64,000 nt of DNA from Thioalkalivibrio sp. ALMg11 (GTDB taxonomy: Bacteria > Pseudomonadota > Gammaproteobacteria > Ectothiorhodospirales > Ectothiorhodospiraceae), in assembly GCF_000377905.1 (NCBI RefSeq), contig NZ_KB898871.1, positions 97,001 to 161,000 of the forward strand, in the 5' to 3' direction. The position numbers and the translations under genes are program-made. Shown here piece after piece: positions 38,363 to 48,245 of the stretch. The notes under the pieces are model-generated. The model saw only the letters and a program-made list of their open reading frames with translations, did no database searches and was not told the origin of the DNA. Numbering within the stretch: the first letter of the stretch is position 1; each line of letters starts with the position of its first letter.

Positions 38363-38516
38363 ACGTGACTCTGCGCAAACGCCGCAACCGCAACAACGGC
38401 AGCCGCGGCTTCGAGATGACCATCGACGGCCAGAGCCACACCGGCACCGCGTGCCCAGACGAACCCGGCCACAGGGAGATCCGCGGATAGACCCAGTTGC
38501 GGACGATCCACCAACC

Positions 38517-38623
38517 GTCATTGCGAGGAAGCAATCGCCATCCGGATGCCCCCGGGCAGATTATTGGCAGATTGCCTACCCCGGCAGATTGCTTCGTCGC
38601 CTTCGGCACTTCGCAATGACGAC
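38517..38623. repeat. Inverted dispersed repeat (GTCATTGCGAGG family)
   Basis: GTCATTGCGAGGAAGCAATC (38517-38536) faces an inverted partner at 38587-38623 (GATTGCTTCGTCGCCTTCGG...CAATGACGAC). Same family as 22513-22544. Situated between bioF and radC with no gene in the roughly 310-bp gap. Confidence 0.85.
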
Positions 38624-38675
38624 TTGGTCGTCTCACCGCGTTGCAGCGCGGACGTGTGAATGAATCAACGTCGCC

Positions 38676-39347
38676 CTAAAGCTCGCCGCGTTCGGCGAGG
38701 GAGACGGTCTCGTCGGCGATGATTACGTGGTCGAGGACGCGGATGTCGACCAGCCCCAGGGCCTCGGCCAGGCGGCGGGTGATGGCGACGTCCGAACGTG
38801 ACGGCTCGGCCACGCCCGATGGGTGGTTATGGGCCAGGATGACGGCGGCCGCGTTGTGGTGCAGGGCGCGGCGCACGACCTCGCGCGGGTGCACCGAGGC
38901 GCCGTCGATGGTGCCGCGAAAGAGCTCCTCGAACGCGATCACCCGGTGACGGTTGTCCAGGAACAGGACGCCAAAGACCTCGAACGGATAGTCGCGCAGG
39001 CGCGCCGCAAGAAACTGGCGAGTGGTCGCGGGCGAGGTCAGGGCATCGCCACGCTCGAGGTCCGCGGCCAGGTGCCGCCGCCCCATCTCCAGCACGGCCT
39101 GGAGCTGGGCGTACTTGGCCGCACCCAGTCCCGGCGCCGCGCAGAACCCGGCCTGATCGGCCTGTAACAGCGGCCGCAGCCCACCGAAGCGGCTGAGCAG
39201 ATCCCGCGCGAGATCGACCGCGCTCTTGCCGGCCACGCCGGTGCGCAGAAAGATTGCCAGCAGCTCCGCATCCGACAGCGCAGCCGCGCCGCGCTCGATC
39301 AGCTTTTCCCGCGGGCGCTCGGCCGCGGGCCAGTCGGTAATCGCCAT
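38676..39347 (-). CDS. radC: RadC family JAB1/MPN+ metalloprotein
   Basis: 223 residues. N-terminal helix-hairpin-helix-like region ([34 protein letters not shown]) and a C-terminal JAB/MPN domain with [21 protein letters not shown] and the zinc motif [14 protein letters not shown]. RadC family proteins may be JAMM peptidases or DNA-associated, despite the old radiation-sensitivity name; function is unsettled. ATG 39347 is chosen for GGGAGG a few bases upstream rather than the in-frame GTG at 39353. It stands alone between repeats, without its common neighbour coaBC. Confidence 0.95.
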   Translation of the reverse strand: MAITDWPAAERPREKLIERGAAALSDAELLAIFLRTGVAGKSAVDLARDLLSRFGGLRPLLQADQAGFCAAPGLGAAKYAQLQAVLEMGRRHLAADLERGDALTSPATTRQFLAARLRDYPFEVFGVLFLDNRHRVIAFEELFRGTIDGASVHPREVVRRALHHNAAAVILAHNHPSGVAEPSRSDVAITRRLAEALGLVDIRVLDHVIIADETVSLAERGEL

Positions 39348-39425
39348 CACCACCTCCCTGTGGTTGCGTTACGTTCGATTTTTTCGGTCCGGGTCCGCCT
39401 CCGCGGAATGCGTCACCCAATGAAG

Positions 39426-39593
39426 GTAGGGTGCGTTGAGCCCCGCGAAACGCACCGTTCAAACGCTCGGACCATCCCCCATCGTCCGGGGGCGCCCCAC
39501 ACTTCCGTGATGCGATTCGCGGCGCTCATCCGCATCCTACAACCCGGAACTACACCCAACCGTAGGATGCGTTGAGCGCAGCGAATCGCATCA
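39426..39593. repeat. Three copies of a dispersed hairpin repeat
   Basis: Copy 1 (39426-39457, direct) GTAGGGTGCGTTGAGCCCCG..., copy 2 (39509-39540, inverted) and copy 3 (39561-39593, direct) CGTAGGATGCGTTGAGCGCA.... These belong to the same family as the inner arms of the mosaic at 13161-13238. The unit is TAGGATGCGTTGAGC...GCGAATCGCATC, itself partly palindromic. Gap between radC and ilvD; no gene. Confidence 0.85.
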
Positions 39594-39650
39594 TTTCAGC
39601 ATTAGACGCCGCACCGAAGCGGGATGAAATGCAGCCCCCCGGGCCCTGGG

Positions 39651-41504
39651 CTAATCCTCGAAGCGCGAGATATCGCGCACGGCGCCGTAGGCGGCGGAGG
39701 TGGTCATCAGGGCATAGGCGCGCAGGGCCTGGGACACCTGGCGCTCGCGCGACTCGGGCTTCCAGGCCTTCGCGCCGCGGGCCTCCATGGCCTTGCGCCG
39801 GGCCGCCAGCGTGGCGTCGTCGACGTCAATGCGGATCTCGCGGCCGGGGATATCGATCACGATGGTGTCACCCTCCTCGATCAGGCCGATCGCGCCGCCC
39901 TGCGCCGCCTCCGGCGAGACGTGGCCGATCGACAGCCCGGAGGTGCCACCGGAGAAGCGCCCGTCGGTGATCAGCGCGCATTCCTTGCCCAGGCCCTTGG
40001 ACTTCAGATACGAGGTCGGATAAAGCATTTCCTGCATGCCCGGGCCGCCCTTCGGGCCCTCGTAGCGGATGATCACCACGTCGCCCGCCTGGATTTGGTC
40101 GCCGAGGATGGCCTCCACCGTCGCATCCTGGCTCTCGAACACACGAGCCGGACCCGAGAATTTCAGGATGCTGTCGTCCACCCCGGCGGTCTTCACGATG
40201 CAGCCGTCCGGGGCCATGTTGCCGTAGAGCACCGCCAGGCCACCGTCCTTCGAGTAGGCGTGCTCGATGTCGCGGATGCAGCCGTTCTCGCGGTCGATGT
40301 CCAGGCTGTCCCAGACCTTGTCCTGGCTGAACGCTACCTGGGTAGGTACGCCGCCCGGGGCCGCCTGATACAGCGTCTCCGCCTCAGCGGCGTGGCGCAT
40401 CACGTCCCACTGCTCCAGCGCCTGACCCATGGTTTCGGCATGCACGGTGGGGATGTCGCGATGGAGCAGCCCGCCGCGATCCAGCTCGGCGAGGATCCCG
40501 ACCACGCCACCGGCGCGGTGGACATCTTCCATGTGGTAGAGCTGGGTGGCCGGGGCGACCTTGCACAGGTTCGGCACCTTGCGCGACAGACGATCGATGT
40601 CGGCCATGGTGAAGTCGACCTCGCCCTCGCGCGCGGCCGCCAGCAGGTGCAGCACGGTGTTGGTGGAGCCGCCCATCGCGATATCCAGGCTCATCGCGTT
40701 CTCGAACGCCTCGAAGGTGGCGATGGAACGCGGCAGCGCGGACTCGTCGTCCTGCTCGTAGTAACGCTTGGCCAGCTCGACCACACGCCGCCCGGCCTGC
40801 TCGAACAGGCTCTTGCGCCCGGCGTGGGTGGCCAGCAGCGAGCCGTTGCCCGGCAGCGACAGGCCCAGCGCCTCGGTCAGGCAGTTCATCGAGTTGGCGG
40901 TAAACATGCCGGAGCAGGAGCCGCAGGTCGGGCAGGCGGAACGCTCGATGGCCTCCACCTCTTCGTCACTGGCGCTGGAGTCGGCAGCCTTGACCATCGC
41001 ATCCACCAGATCCAGGTGGATGACCTTGTCGCTGCCCGGGACCTTCACCTTGCCGGCCTCCATCGGCCCGCCGGAGACGAACACCACCGGGATGTTCAGA
41101 CGCATCGCGGCCATCAGCATGCCGGGGGTAATCTTGTCGCAGTTCGAGATGCAGACCAGGGCATCGGCACAATGCGCGTTGACCATGTACTCCACCGAGT
41201 CGGCGATGATCTCGCGCGAGGGCAGCGAATAGAGCATGCCGCCGTGGCCCATCGCGATCCCGTCGTCCACCGCAATGGTATTGAACTCCTTGGCCACGCC
41301 GCCGGCCTTTTCCACCTCGCCGGCCACCAGCTGACCCAGGTCCTTCAGGTGCACATGCCCGGGCACGAACTGGGTGAAGGAATTGGCAATGGCGATAATT
41401 GGCTTGCCGAAGTCGCCATCCTTCATGCCGGTGGCGCGCCACAGGGCGCGGGCGCCGGCCATGTTGCGGCCGTGGGTGGTAGTGCGGGAACGATAGGCGG
41501 GCAT
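39651..41504 (-). CDS. ilvD: Dihydroxy-acid dehydratase
   Basis: 617 residues. [22 protein letters not shown], the metal and cluster segments [11 protein letters not shown] and [20 protein letters not shown], and GPAKGGPGM-like [13 protein letters not shown] are all present, and the C-terminal [14 protein letters not shown]-type motif is [19 protein letters not shown]. It is a [2Fe-2S] or [4Fe-4S] enzyme for the third step of valine and isoleucine synthesis. It is not linked to ilvE or other ilv genes here. Divergent from the HMA protein gene. Confidence 0.98.
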   Translation of the reverse strand: MPAYRSRTTTHGRNMAGARALWRATGMKDGDFGKPIIAIANSFTQFVPGHVHLKDLGQLVAGEVEKAGGVAKEFNTIAVDDGIAMGHGGMLYSLPSREIIADSVEYMVNAHCADALVCISNCDKITPGMLMAAMRLNIPVVFVSGGPMEAGKVKVPGSDKVIHLDLVDAMVKAADSSASDEEVEAIERSACPTCGSCSGMFTANSMNCLTEALGLSLPGNGSLLATHAGRKSLFEQAGRRVVELAKRYYEQDDESALPRSIATFEAFENAMSLDIAMGGSTNTVLHLLAAAREGEVDFTMADIDRLSRKVPNLCKVAPATQLYHMEDVHRAGGVVGILAELDRGGLLHRDIPTVHAETMGQALEQWDVMRHAAEAETLYQAAPGGVPTQVAFSQDKVWDSLDIDRENGCIRDIEHAYSKDGGLAVLYGNMAPDGCIVKTAGVDDSILKFSGPARVFESQDATVEAILGDQIQAGDVVIIRYEGPKGGPGMQEMLYPTSYLKSKGLGKECALITDGRFSGGTSGLSIGHVSPEAAQGGAIGLIEEGDTIVIDIPGREIRIDVDDATLAARRKAMEARGAKAWKPESRERQVSQALRAYALMTTSAAYGAVRDISRFED

Positions 41505-41585
41505 GGATTTTCTCGTGAACGATTACGGTGAACGCAGATCGTACATAATGAGTGCCACGAACCCCAGCTTCCCAAGGAAACGACC

Positions 41586-41858
41586 ATGAAAATCGAAGTC
41601 GAGAACATCAAGTGCGGCGGCTGCGCCAGCTCCATCCGCAAGGGCCTTCTGCAGGTCGAGGGCGTCACCGGCGCCGAAGTGGACGTGGAAGGCGGTGCGG
41701 TCGATGTCGAGGCCCCGGACAGCGCCCGTGAAGCGGTCGCCGCCAAGCTCGCCAACATGGGCTACCCCGAGGTCGGCTCGGTCTCCGGCCTGCGTTCCGC
41801 CAGCGCCAAGGCCAAGTCGTTCGCCAGCTGCGCCGTGGGGCGCATGAACGGCGAATAA
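41586..41858 (+). CDS. HMA-domain metal-binding protein (copper-chaperone-like)
   Basis: 90 residues. An N-terminal heavy-metal-associated domain has the metal site NIKCGGCASSIRKGL (C10-x2-C13) and the family's beta-alpha-beta pattern through VDVEAPDSAREAVAAKLANMGYPE. The C-terminal ~25 residues (SASAKAKSFASCAVGRMNGE) are an extension with a further cysteine. Free-standing HMA proteins deliver Cu(I) or other soft metals to P-type ATPases. It is divergent from ilvD and lies 3 bp before the DUF192 gene. No metal-transporting ATPase is in the window. Confidence 0.85.
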   Translation: MKIEVENIKCGGCASSIRKGLLQVEGVTGAEVDVEGGAVDVEAPDSAREAVAAKLANMGYPEVGSVSGLRSASAKAKSFASCAVGRMNGE

Positions 41859-41861
41859 CCC

Positions 41862-42335
41862 GTGATAAGCCTGCTGCGGGGGCGCTCGCAGCCCGGCCTT
41901 GTCGGGCTGGTGCTGCTGTTCGTCCTGGGCACGGGGCTGGCGCAGGCCGAAAGCGGGCTGCCGACCGCCGAGCTGCAACTCGGCGAACAAGCCCTGACGA
42001 TCGAGATCGCCGCGACCGACCGTAGCCGCCGGATCGGGCTGATGCACCGCGACCACCTGCCCCCGGACCGCGGCATGCTGTTCATCTGGCCGCGGCCGGC
42101 GCAATACGGCATGTGGATGCAGAACACCCGCATCCCGCTGGACGTGGCCTTCATCGATGCCGACTTCACGATCGCCAACATCGCCAGCATGACGCCCCAC
42201 TCCACCCGCATTCACGACGCGAAGCGGCCGGTGCTCTACGCCCTGGAGGTCAATGCCGGGTGGTTCGAGGAACACGGCATCGCCCCCGGCGACACCGTCC
42301 CGGACCTCGAGCGCCTCGTGGGCGAGATCGACTAA
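41862..42335 (+). CDS. DUF192-family exported protein
   Basis: 157 residues. A signal peptide (GLVGLVLLFVLGTGLAQAES) is followed by a DUF192 domain: IEIAATDRSRRIGLMHRDHLPPDRGMLFIW, the core motif YGMWMQNTRIPLDVAFID and LEVNAGWFEEHGIAPGDTV. DUF192 proteins are small beta-rich secreted or archaeal proteins of unknown function. It begins 3 bp after the HMA gene, so the two are probably co-transcribed; a link with metal handling is guesswork. argA follows after 111 bp. Confidence 0.88.
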   Translation: MISLLRGRSQPGLVGLVLLFVLGTGLAQAESGLPTAELQLGEQALTIEIAATDRSRRIGLMHRDHLPPDRGMLFIWPRPAQYGMWMQNTRIPLDVAFIDADFTIANIASMTPHSTRIHDAKRPVLYALEVNAGWFEEHGIAPGDTVPDLERLVGEID

Positions 42336-42446
42336 CACCCCTTCCCGCAGGACCGGGCCGACAGGCCTGACTGTTCCCACGTGTACATTGATCCGTGATT
42401 CCCTAGACTGTCTGCTCAAGGACATCATCAGGAAACGGACACGCCC

Positions 42447-43814
42447 GTGACCGCCACACCCAACCCAGCCGCCCGCAATCACGCGCCCTCGCGCCGGACC
42501 CCGCAGCCCGGGGAGCTCGCGTGGTTCCGTGATGCGGTGCCGTACATCGCCGCCCACCGCGGGCGCACCATGGTGATCGCGCTCGCGGGCGAGGCCGCCC
42601 AGGCGCCGGAGTTTCCGGCGCTAATGCGCGATATCGCCAAGCTCAATGCCCTGGGTATCCGGGTGGTACTGGTCTACGGGGCGCGCCCGCAAATCGAGGC
42701 ACGGATGAGCGAGCGCGGGCTAACCCCCGCCTACGCCAACGGGTTGCGCGTGACCGATGCCGCGGCGCTGGAAGCGGTGCTGGATGCGGTCGGTCGGCTG
42801 CGCCTGCAGATCGAGGGGCTGCTCTCGCGCAGTCTCGGCCAACCGGGCACCGGCAATGCGCGCCTGCGGGTGGCCAGCGGCAACTTCGTCACCGCGCGCC
42901 CGCTGGGTGTACGAGATGGCGTGGACTTCCATTACACCGGCGAGGTGCGCGGGGTGGACACCACCGCGCTCGCGGCCTTGCTGGACCGCGAGCAGGTGGC
43001 CCTGGTCTCCCCGCTCGGGTACTCGCCCACCGGCGAGGTGTTCAACCTCTCCGGCGAGGACGTCGCCACCCAGGTGGCGATCGCGCTGAACGCCGACAAG
43101 CTGATCTTTCTCACCGAAGCCGGGGTGTTGCGTGACCCCGAACACGGCGTGCTGGACCAGCTCACCGTGCCGGCCGCGCAGGAGCTGCTCGAGACCGCCG
43201 CCGACCTGCCGCAGGAACTGGCCAACCACCTGAAGAGCGCGATTGACGCCTGCCGTCAGCGCGAGATTCGGGTGCACCTGGTGGACCGTCACAACGACGG
43301 CGGACTGCTGACCGAGCTGTTCACCCGTCTGGGGATTGGCACGCTGGTCTCGCGCGAGCCGCTGGAACGGCTGCGCCCGGCTACGCTCGACGATGTGGGC
43401 GGCATCCATGCGCTACTGGAACCGCTGGAGGCCGAGGGCATCCTGGTACACCGCGCGAGGGAACACCTGGAGCTGGAGATCGACCGCTTCCAGGTGCTGG
43501 AGGCCGACGGCCTGATCATCGGCACCGCCGCGCTCTACCCATTCGAGGCGGACGCCGCGGAGATTGCCTGTCTGGCCCTGCACGCGGACTACCGCGGGAG
43601 CGGCCGCGGCGACCGCCTGCTGCAGGCGATGGAAGACCTGGCGCAGGAAAAGGGAATCCGGCGGGTATTCGTGCTCACCACGCGCACCGCCCAGTGGTTC
43701 CAGGAACGCGGTTACACGTCAGGCAAGGTGGACGACCTGCCCGCCAGCCGCCAGACCCGTTACAACCAGGCACGCAACTCGCGGGTATTCACCCGCACCC
43801 TGACCGGCGAGTAA
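42447..43814 (+). CDS. argA: N-acetylglutamate synthase (classical ArgA)
   Basis: 455 residues. The N-terminal amino-acid-kinase-like domain (AHRGRTMVIALAGEAAQ, VLVYGARPQIEARMSERG, LFLTEAGVL-like KLIFLTEAGVLRDPE) binds arginine; the C-terminal GNAT acetyltransferase has ACLALHADYRGSGRGDRLLQAMEDLAQEKGIRRVFVLTTRTAQWF. It acetylates glutamate with acetyl-CoA in the first step of arginine synthesis and is normally inhibited by arginine. Start is GTG 42447 with AGGAAA upstream. It converges with dksA and stands outside any arg operon here. Confidence 0.97.
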   Translation: MTATPNPAARNHAPSRRTPQPGELAWFRDAVPYIAAHRGRTMVIALAGEAAQAPEFPALMRDIAKLNALGIRVVLVYGARPQIEARMSERGLTPAYANGLRVTDAAALEAVLDAVGRLRLQIEGLLSRSLGQPGTGNARLRVASGNFVTARPLGVRDGVDFHYTGEVRGVDTTALAALLDREQVALVSPLGYSPTGEVFNLSGEDVATQVAIALNADKLIFLTEAGVLRDPEHGVLDQLTVPAAQELLETAADLPQELANHLKSAIDACRQREIRVHLVDRHNDGGLLTELFTRLGIGTLVSREPLERLRPATLDDVGGIHALLEPLEAEGILVHRAREHLELEIDRFQVLEADGLIIGTAALYPFEADAAEIACLALHADYRGSGRGDRLLQAMEDLAQEKGIRRVFVLTTRTAQWFQERGYTSGKVDDLPASRQTRYNQARNSRVFTRTLTGE

Positions 43815-43833
43815 ACCCGCGGCCAGGGAGACA

Positions 43834-44256
43834 CTATTCGTAGCGGGCCTCGTCGCGCTCGTGGGCCTCCTGGGCAACCACGCTCAGGGTAGCAATCGGG
43901 CGCGCCTCCAGCCGGGCGATGCCGATCGGCTCGCCGGTCTCCTCGCAATAGCCGTATTCGCCCTGATCGATACGCGCCAGCGCCGCGTCGATCTTGTTCA
44001 GGAGCTTGCGGTAACGATCCCGGGTGCGCAGTTCCAGACCGGCATCGGTCTCGTGGCTGGCGCGGTCATTCGGGTCCGGCTCCTGCCAGCTCTCGCTGCG
44101 CAAGTGCTCCAGGGTCTGTTCCGATTCTTCGATCAGCTCGGCACGCCAGGCCTCGAGCTTGGCGCGAAAGTAGTCCAGTTGACGCGGATTCATGTAGGGT
44201 TCGTCCTCGGACGGACGGTACCCGGAATCCGGGCGGGTCTTGGCTTCTTGGCTCAT
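43834..44256 (-). CDS. dksA: DksA-type transcription factor lacking the zinc-finger cysteines
   Basis: 140 residues. The long coiled-coil hairpin has the tip DPNDRASHETD (D61, D64, A66 equivalent to DksA D71/D74/A76). The C-terminal finger region is YGYCEETGEPIGIARLEARPIATLSVVAQE: of the four zinc cysteines only C104 remains, the others being T, S and A. DksA enters the secondary channel of RNA polymerase and with ppGpp represses rRNA and activates amino-acid promoters. Start 44256 has GAGGGG 8 nt upstream; longer reading to 44448 is unlikely. Related finger-less DksA proteins occur in other proteobacteria. Divergent from cpdA. Confidence 0.95.
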   Translation of the reverse strand: MSQEAKTRPDSGYRPSEDEPYMNPRQLDYFRAKLEAWRAELIEESEQTLEHLRSESWQEPDPNDRASHETDAGLELRTRDRYRKLLNKIDAALARIDQGEYGYCEETGEPIGIARLEARPIATLSVVAQEAHERDEARYE

Positions 44257-44419
44257 TTTGGACCCCTCGCCAGGCCCCCTCTCGCCCCATGCGGGAAGGC
44301 CCCGGCGCATTGCGCGGTACACCCGATCGAGTATAGGGCAATAACCCCGCCAGACGGCAAACGCGAAAGCGCGCCCGAACACACACAACCGGCACCATAC
44401 GGAAAACGATACCGGCCGC

Positions 44420-45195
44420 ATGCAGCACATCCTCCAGATCAGCGACACCCACCTCGGCCGGGAGCCGGGCCCGATTCGACCGGGTTATCCCGACAGCGAC
44501 CGCCAGCTCGCTCGCGTGCTCGAGGCCCTGCGCCGGAACGAGGCCCGGCCGGACCTGCTGTGGCTCACGGGTGACCTGGCCGAAGACCCCGAGCCGGCGG
44601 CCTACACGCGACTTCTCGGAATGCTCGACGAACACGTGAAGGGCTGGCCGCTCGCTGGCCTGGCCGGCAACCACGATGACTGGTCCCTGCTGCACCGTGC
44701 CTTTACGGGCGCCGGACATGCCCTGGACGGCCACCGGCTGCTCGGCGACTGGCTGCTGGTCGGGATCAATTCTGCGGTCGAGGGGCAGGCGTCCGGGCGC
44801 ATCGAGCCGGCCGAGCTGTCGCGGCTGAATCAGGTACTGAATGCACACCCCGATCACTGGGGCATGGTCGCAGTTCACCACCCGGTCGTGCCCGTCGGCA
44901 GCGCATGGATGGACCGGATCGGTCTGGCCAATCCCGACGACCTGTTCGCGATCCTGGATCGCCACCCGCGCGTGCGCGCCTGTCTGTTCGGCCACATCCA
45001 CCAGGATTTCCGCGCCGAGCGCCAGGGCGTCGAACTCCTGGGCTGCCCCTCCACCTGCGTCCAGTTCGCCCCCGGCTCCGAGCAGTTCGCGCTGGATACC
45101 GAACACGGCGGATACCGCGTACTGGCACTGCATGCCGATGGCCGCATCGACACCCGAGTCGAGCGCATACCCGGCGAACTTCCCGAGGCCCGCGC

Positions 45196-45199
<4 letters not shown>
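44420..45199 (+). CDS. cpdA: 3',5'-cyclic-AMP phosphodiesterase (CpdA/Icc family)
   Basis: 259 residues. All class III metallophosphoesterase motifs are intact: ISDTHLG (residues ~8-13), GDLAED (51-56), GNHDD (83-87), HHPVVPVGSAWMDR and the C-terminal LFGHIHQDF. The protein hydrolyses cAMP to AMP and is thus expected to lower Crp activity; crp is at 57165-57812. Its stop overlaps the amgK start by four bases, so it is in one operon with amgK and murU. Confidence 0.92.
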
Positions 45200-46870
<1,671 letters not shown>

Positions 46871-46907
46871 CCCGCCTGTGCATGCCCGCATGGCCGGCGG
46901 GCGCGGA

Positions 46908-47396
46908 TCAGGGCTTGATGTAGGTATAACCGACGCGTTGCAGGCGGGTGAGCTCGACGATGCCGCTCGGCACCACATCCTCCTCGGCGACCTCGTGCAA
47001 ATCGCCGCGCTCGAGCCCGCGCGACGCCAGCGTGTTGCCGCACACCAGGAAGCGGACATCCTGCAGCTTCAGGGTGTTCACGGTACTGCGCAGGTCCGGA
47101 TCGGTACGGGCGTGCTGTAGCAGACTGATGCCGCTTCCATGAGTCAACACCTTGATTTTGAGCGAGACATCATCGGGGCTGCCATCGATGTGATTCTGCA
47201 GGTTGCGCAGGGCGTTCAGGTGGAGCTCCGGGTCATCGGTGTTGATGTGATAGACCACCCGCAGCGGCTCTTCGGCCGCCGGCGCCTTGGCGACGGTGCC
47301 AATCAATACAGCGGTCGCGCCGCCCGCCGCCAGCATCAACAAGAGCGCCCCGGCCAGGAACCAGCCGGGGCGCAGCATTCGTGGATCGGGTGGCAT
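46908..47396 (-). CDS. Membrane-anchored DsrE-like protein downstream of anti-sigma factor
   Basis: 162 residues. A transmembrane or signal segment (residues ~11-34, GWFLAGALLLMLAAGGATAV) precedes a DsrE/DsrF-like domain: LRVVYHINTDDPELHLNALRNL, the conserved cysteine site DVRFLVCGNTLASRGLE (C119) and C-terminal VELTRLQRVGYTYIKP. DsrE-fold proteins are usually cytoplasmic sulfur carriers with an active-site cysteine; this one is predicted to face the periplasm. It lies 21 bp after the anti-sigma gene and aligns with that protein's C-terminal domain (LRFTACAQTLNRL...EGWIYIKV), so the two are paralogues. Probably sensing or sulfur-carrying; not known. Confidence 0.85.
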   Translation of the reverse strand: MPPDPRMLRPGWFLAGALLLMLAAGGATAVLIGTVAKAPAAEEPLRVVYHINTDDPELHLNALRNLQNHIDGSPDDVSLKIKVLTHGSGISLLQHARTDPDLRSTVNTLKLQDVRFLVCGNTLASRGLERGDLHEVAEEDVVPSGIVELTRLQRVGYTYIKP

Positions 47397-47417
47397 CGAG
47401 ATTCCGGCTGTACCGGA

Positions 47418-48245
47418 TCAGACCTTGATGTAGATCCAGCCTTCCGCCTGACGGCGGGCCGCCTCGGCGACGCCGGAATCGATCAGTTCAGCCTGTGGCA
47501 GGATATCCACCTTCTGGCCTTCCTCGCGCGCCAGACGGTTGAGGGTCTGGGCACAGGCGGTAAAGCGCAGCGTGGGGTAATCCTGCGCCATACTCGCGAC
47601 GCGCTCCGGATAGGGTGCGCTGTCGGTTCGCAGCATGCCCATCGCGTTGTTGTGCACTACCACCTGCACGTTCAGGTCGCGCCCGACCGTGGCCGCCTCG
47701 CGGTACATGCTCTCGATATCGTCCAGCAACTCGCCCATCGCGCGGGTGTCCGCCTCGTTAATGTGCAGCAGAATCTGGTCGGTCTCGCTGGCCGAAAACA
47801 CCTGCTGCGGGGCCGCGGCCCCGCCGGCCGCGTCATCGCTGGCGGCCACCTGCGCCAGGGCCCCGGACGCCTGTCCGGCCGCAGCCGAATGGTCGCCCCC
47901 GAAGAAACCGGAATCGCGAGTGATCTCGTATCCACCCAGCGAACCCACGACCAGCGCGAGCACCCCGGCCGCCACCGACGGGAACCAGGCCGAACGTCCA
48001 CCGCGCGACAATCGGCAACGGCCACCAGTGGTGCCGGCTGCGCGCCCGGCCGGCACGTCCTCGTAGGCCATGTTCACCAGCTCCTTGAGCTGGTGCATAT
48101 CGCAGACTTCGCGGCTCAGGTGCTCATTGGAGGCGATCGTCTTCAAGGTATTCAGGCGGTCCTCCGGCGAAAACTCACCATCCACGAAGGCGTTGAGAAT
48201 CTCCTCGCTGGGCCGATTCTTCGCACTTAGTCGTTCATTCGACAT
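47418..48245 (-). CDS. Anti-sigma factor fused to a periplasmic DsrE-like domain
   Basis: 275 residues. N-terminal ~60 residues (EILNAFVDGEFSPEDRLNTL...EHLSREVCDMHQLKELV) resemble the zinc-dependent anti-sigma domain, but with H42-x5-C48-x2-H51 in place of the usual H-x3-C-x2-C. One transmembrane helix (~87-104, WFPSVAAGVLALVVGSLGG), then an Ala/Gly linker and a DsrE-like domain from ~155 with a single conserved cysteine (LRFTACAQTLN, C231). Its start overlaps the ECF sigma stop by 11 bases, so the two are coupled. This is a classical ECF anti-sigma layout with a sulfur-carrier-type sensor. I know of no described example. Confidence 0.85.
   Translation of the reverse strand: MSNERLSAKNRPSEEILNAFVDGEFSPEDRLNTLKTIASNEHLSREVCDMHQLKELVNMAYEDVPAGRAAGTTGGRCRLSRGGRSAWFPSVAAGVLALVVGSLGGYEITRDSGFFGGDHSAAAGQASGALAQVAASDDAAGGAAAPQQVFSASETDQILLHINEADTRAMGELLDDIESMYREAATVGRDLNVQVVVHNNAMGMLRTDSAPYPERVASMAQDYPTLRFTACAQTLNRLAREEGQKVDILPQAELIDSGVAEAARRQAEGWIYIKV

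Noticed and set aside
38366-38490. Short open frame after bioF (about 42 codons)
   Set aside because: Composition is Arg/Asn-rich with no recognisable family or ribosome site; left as unassigned sequence.
46871-46907. CCCGC/GCGGG pairing between murU and the DsrE-like gene
   Set aside because: The stem is only five base pairs and has no T-run; too weak to call a terminator.
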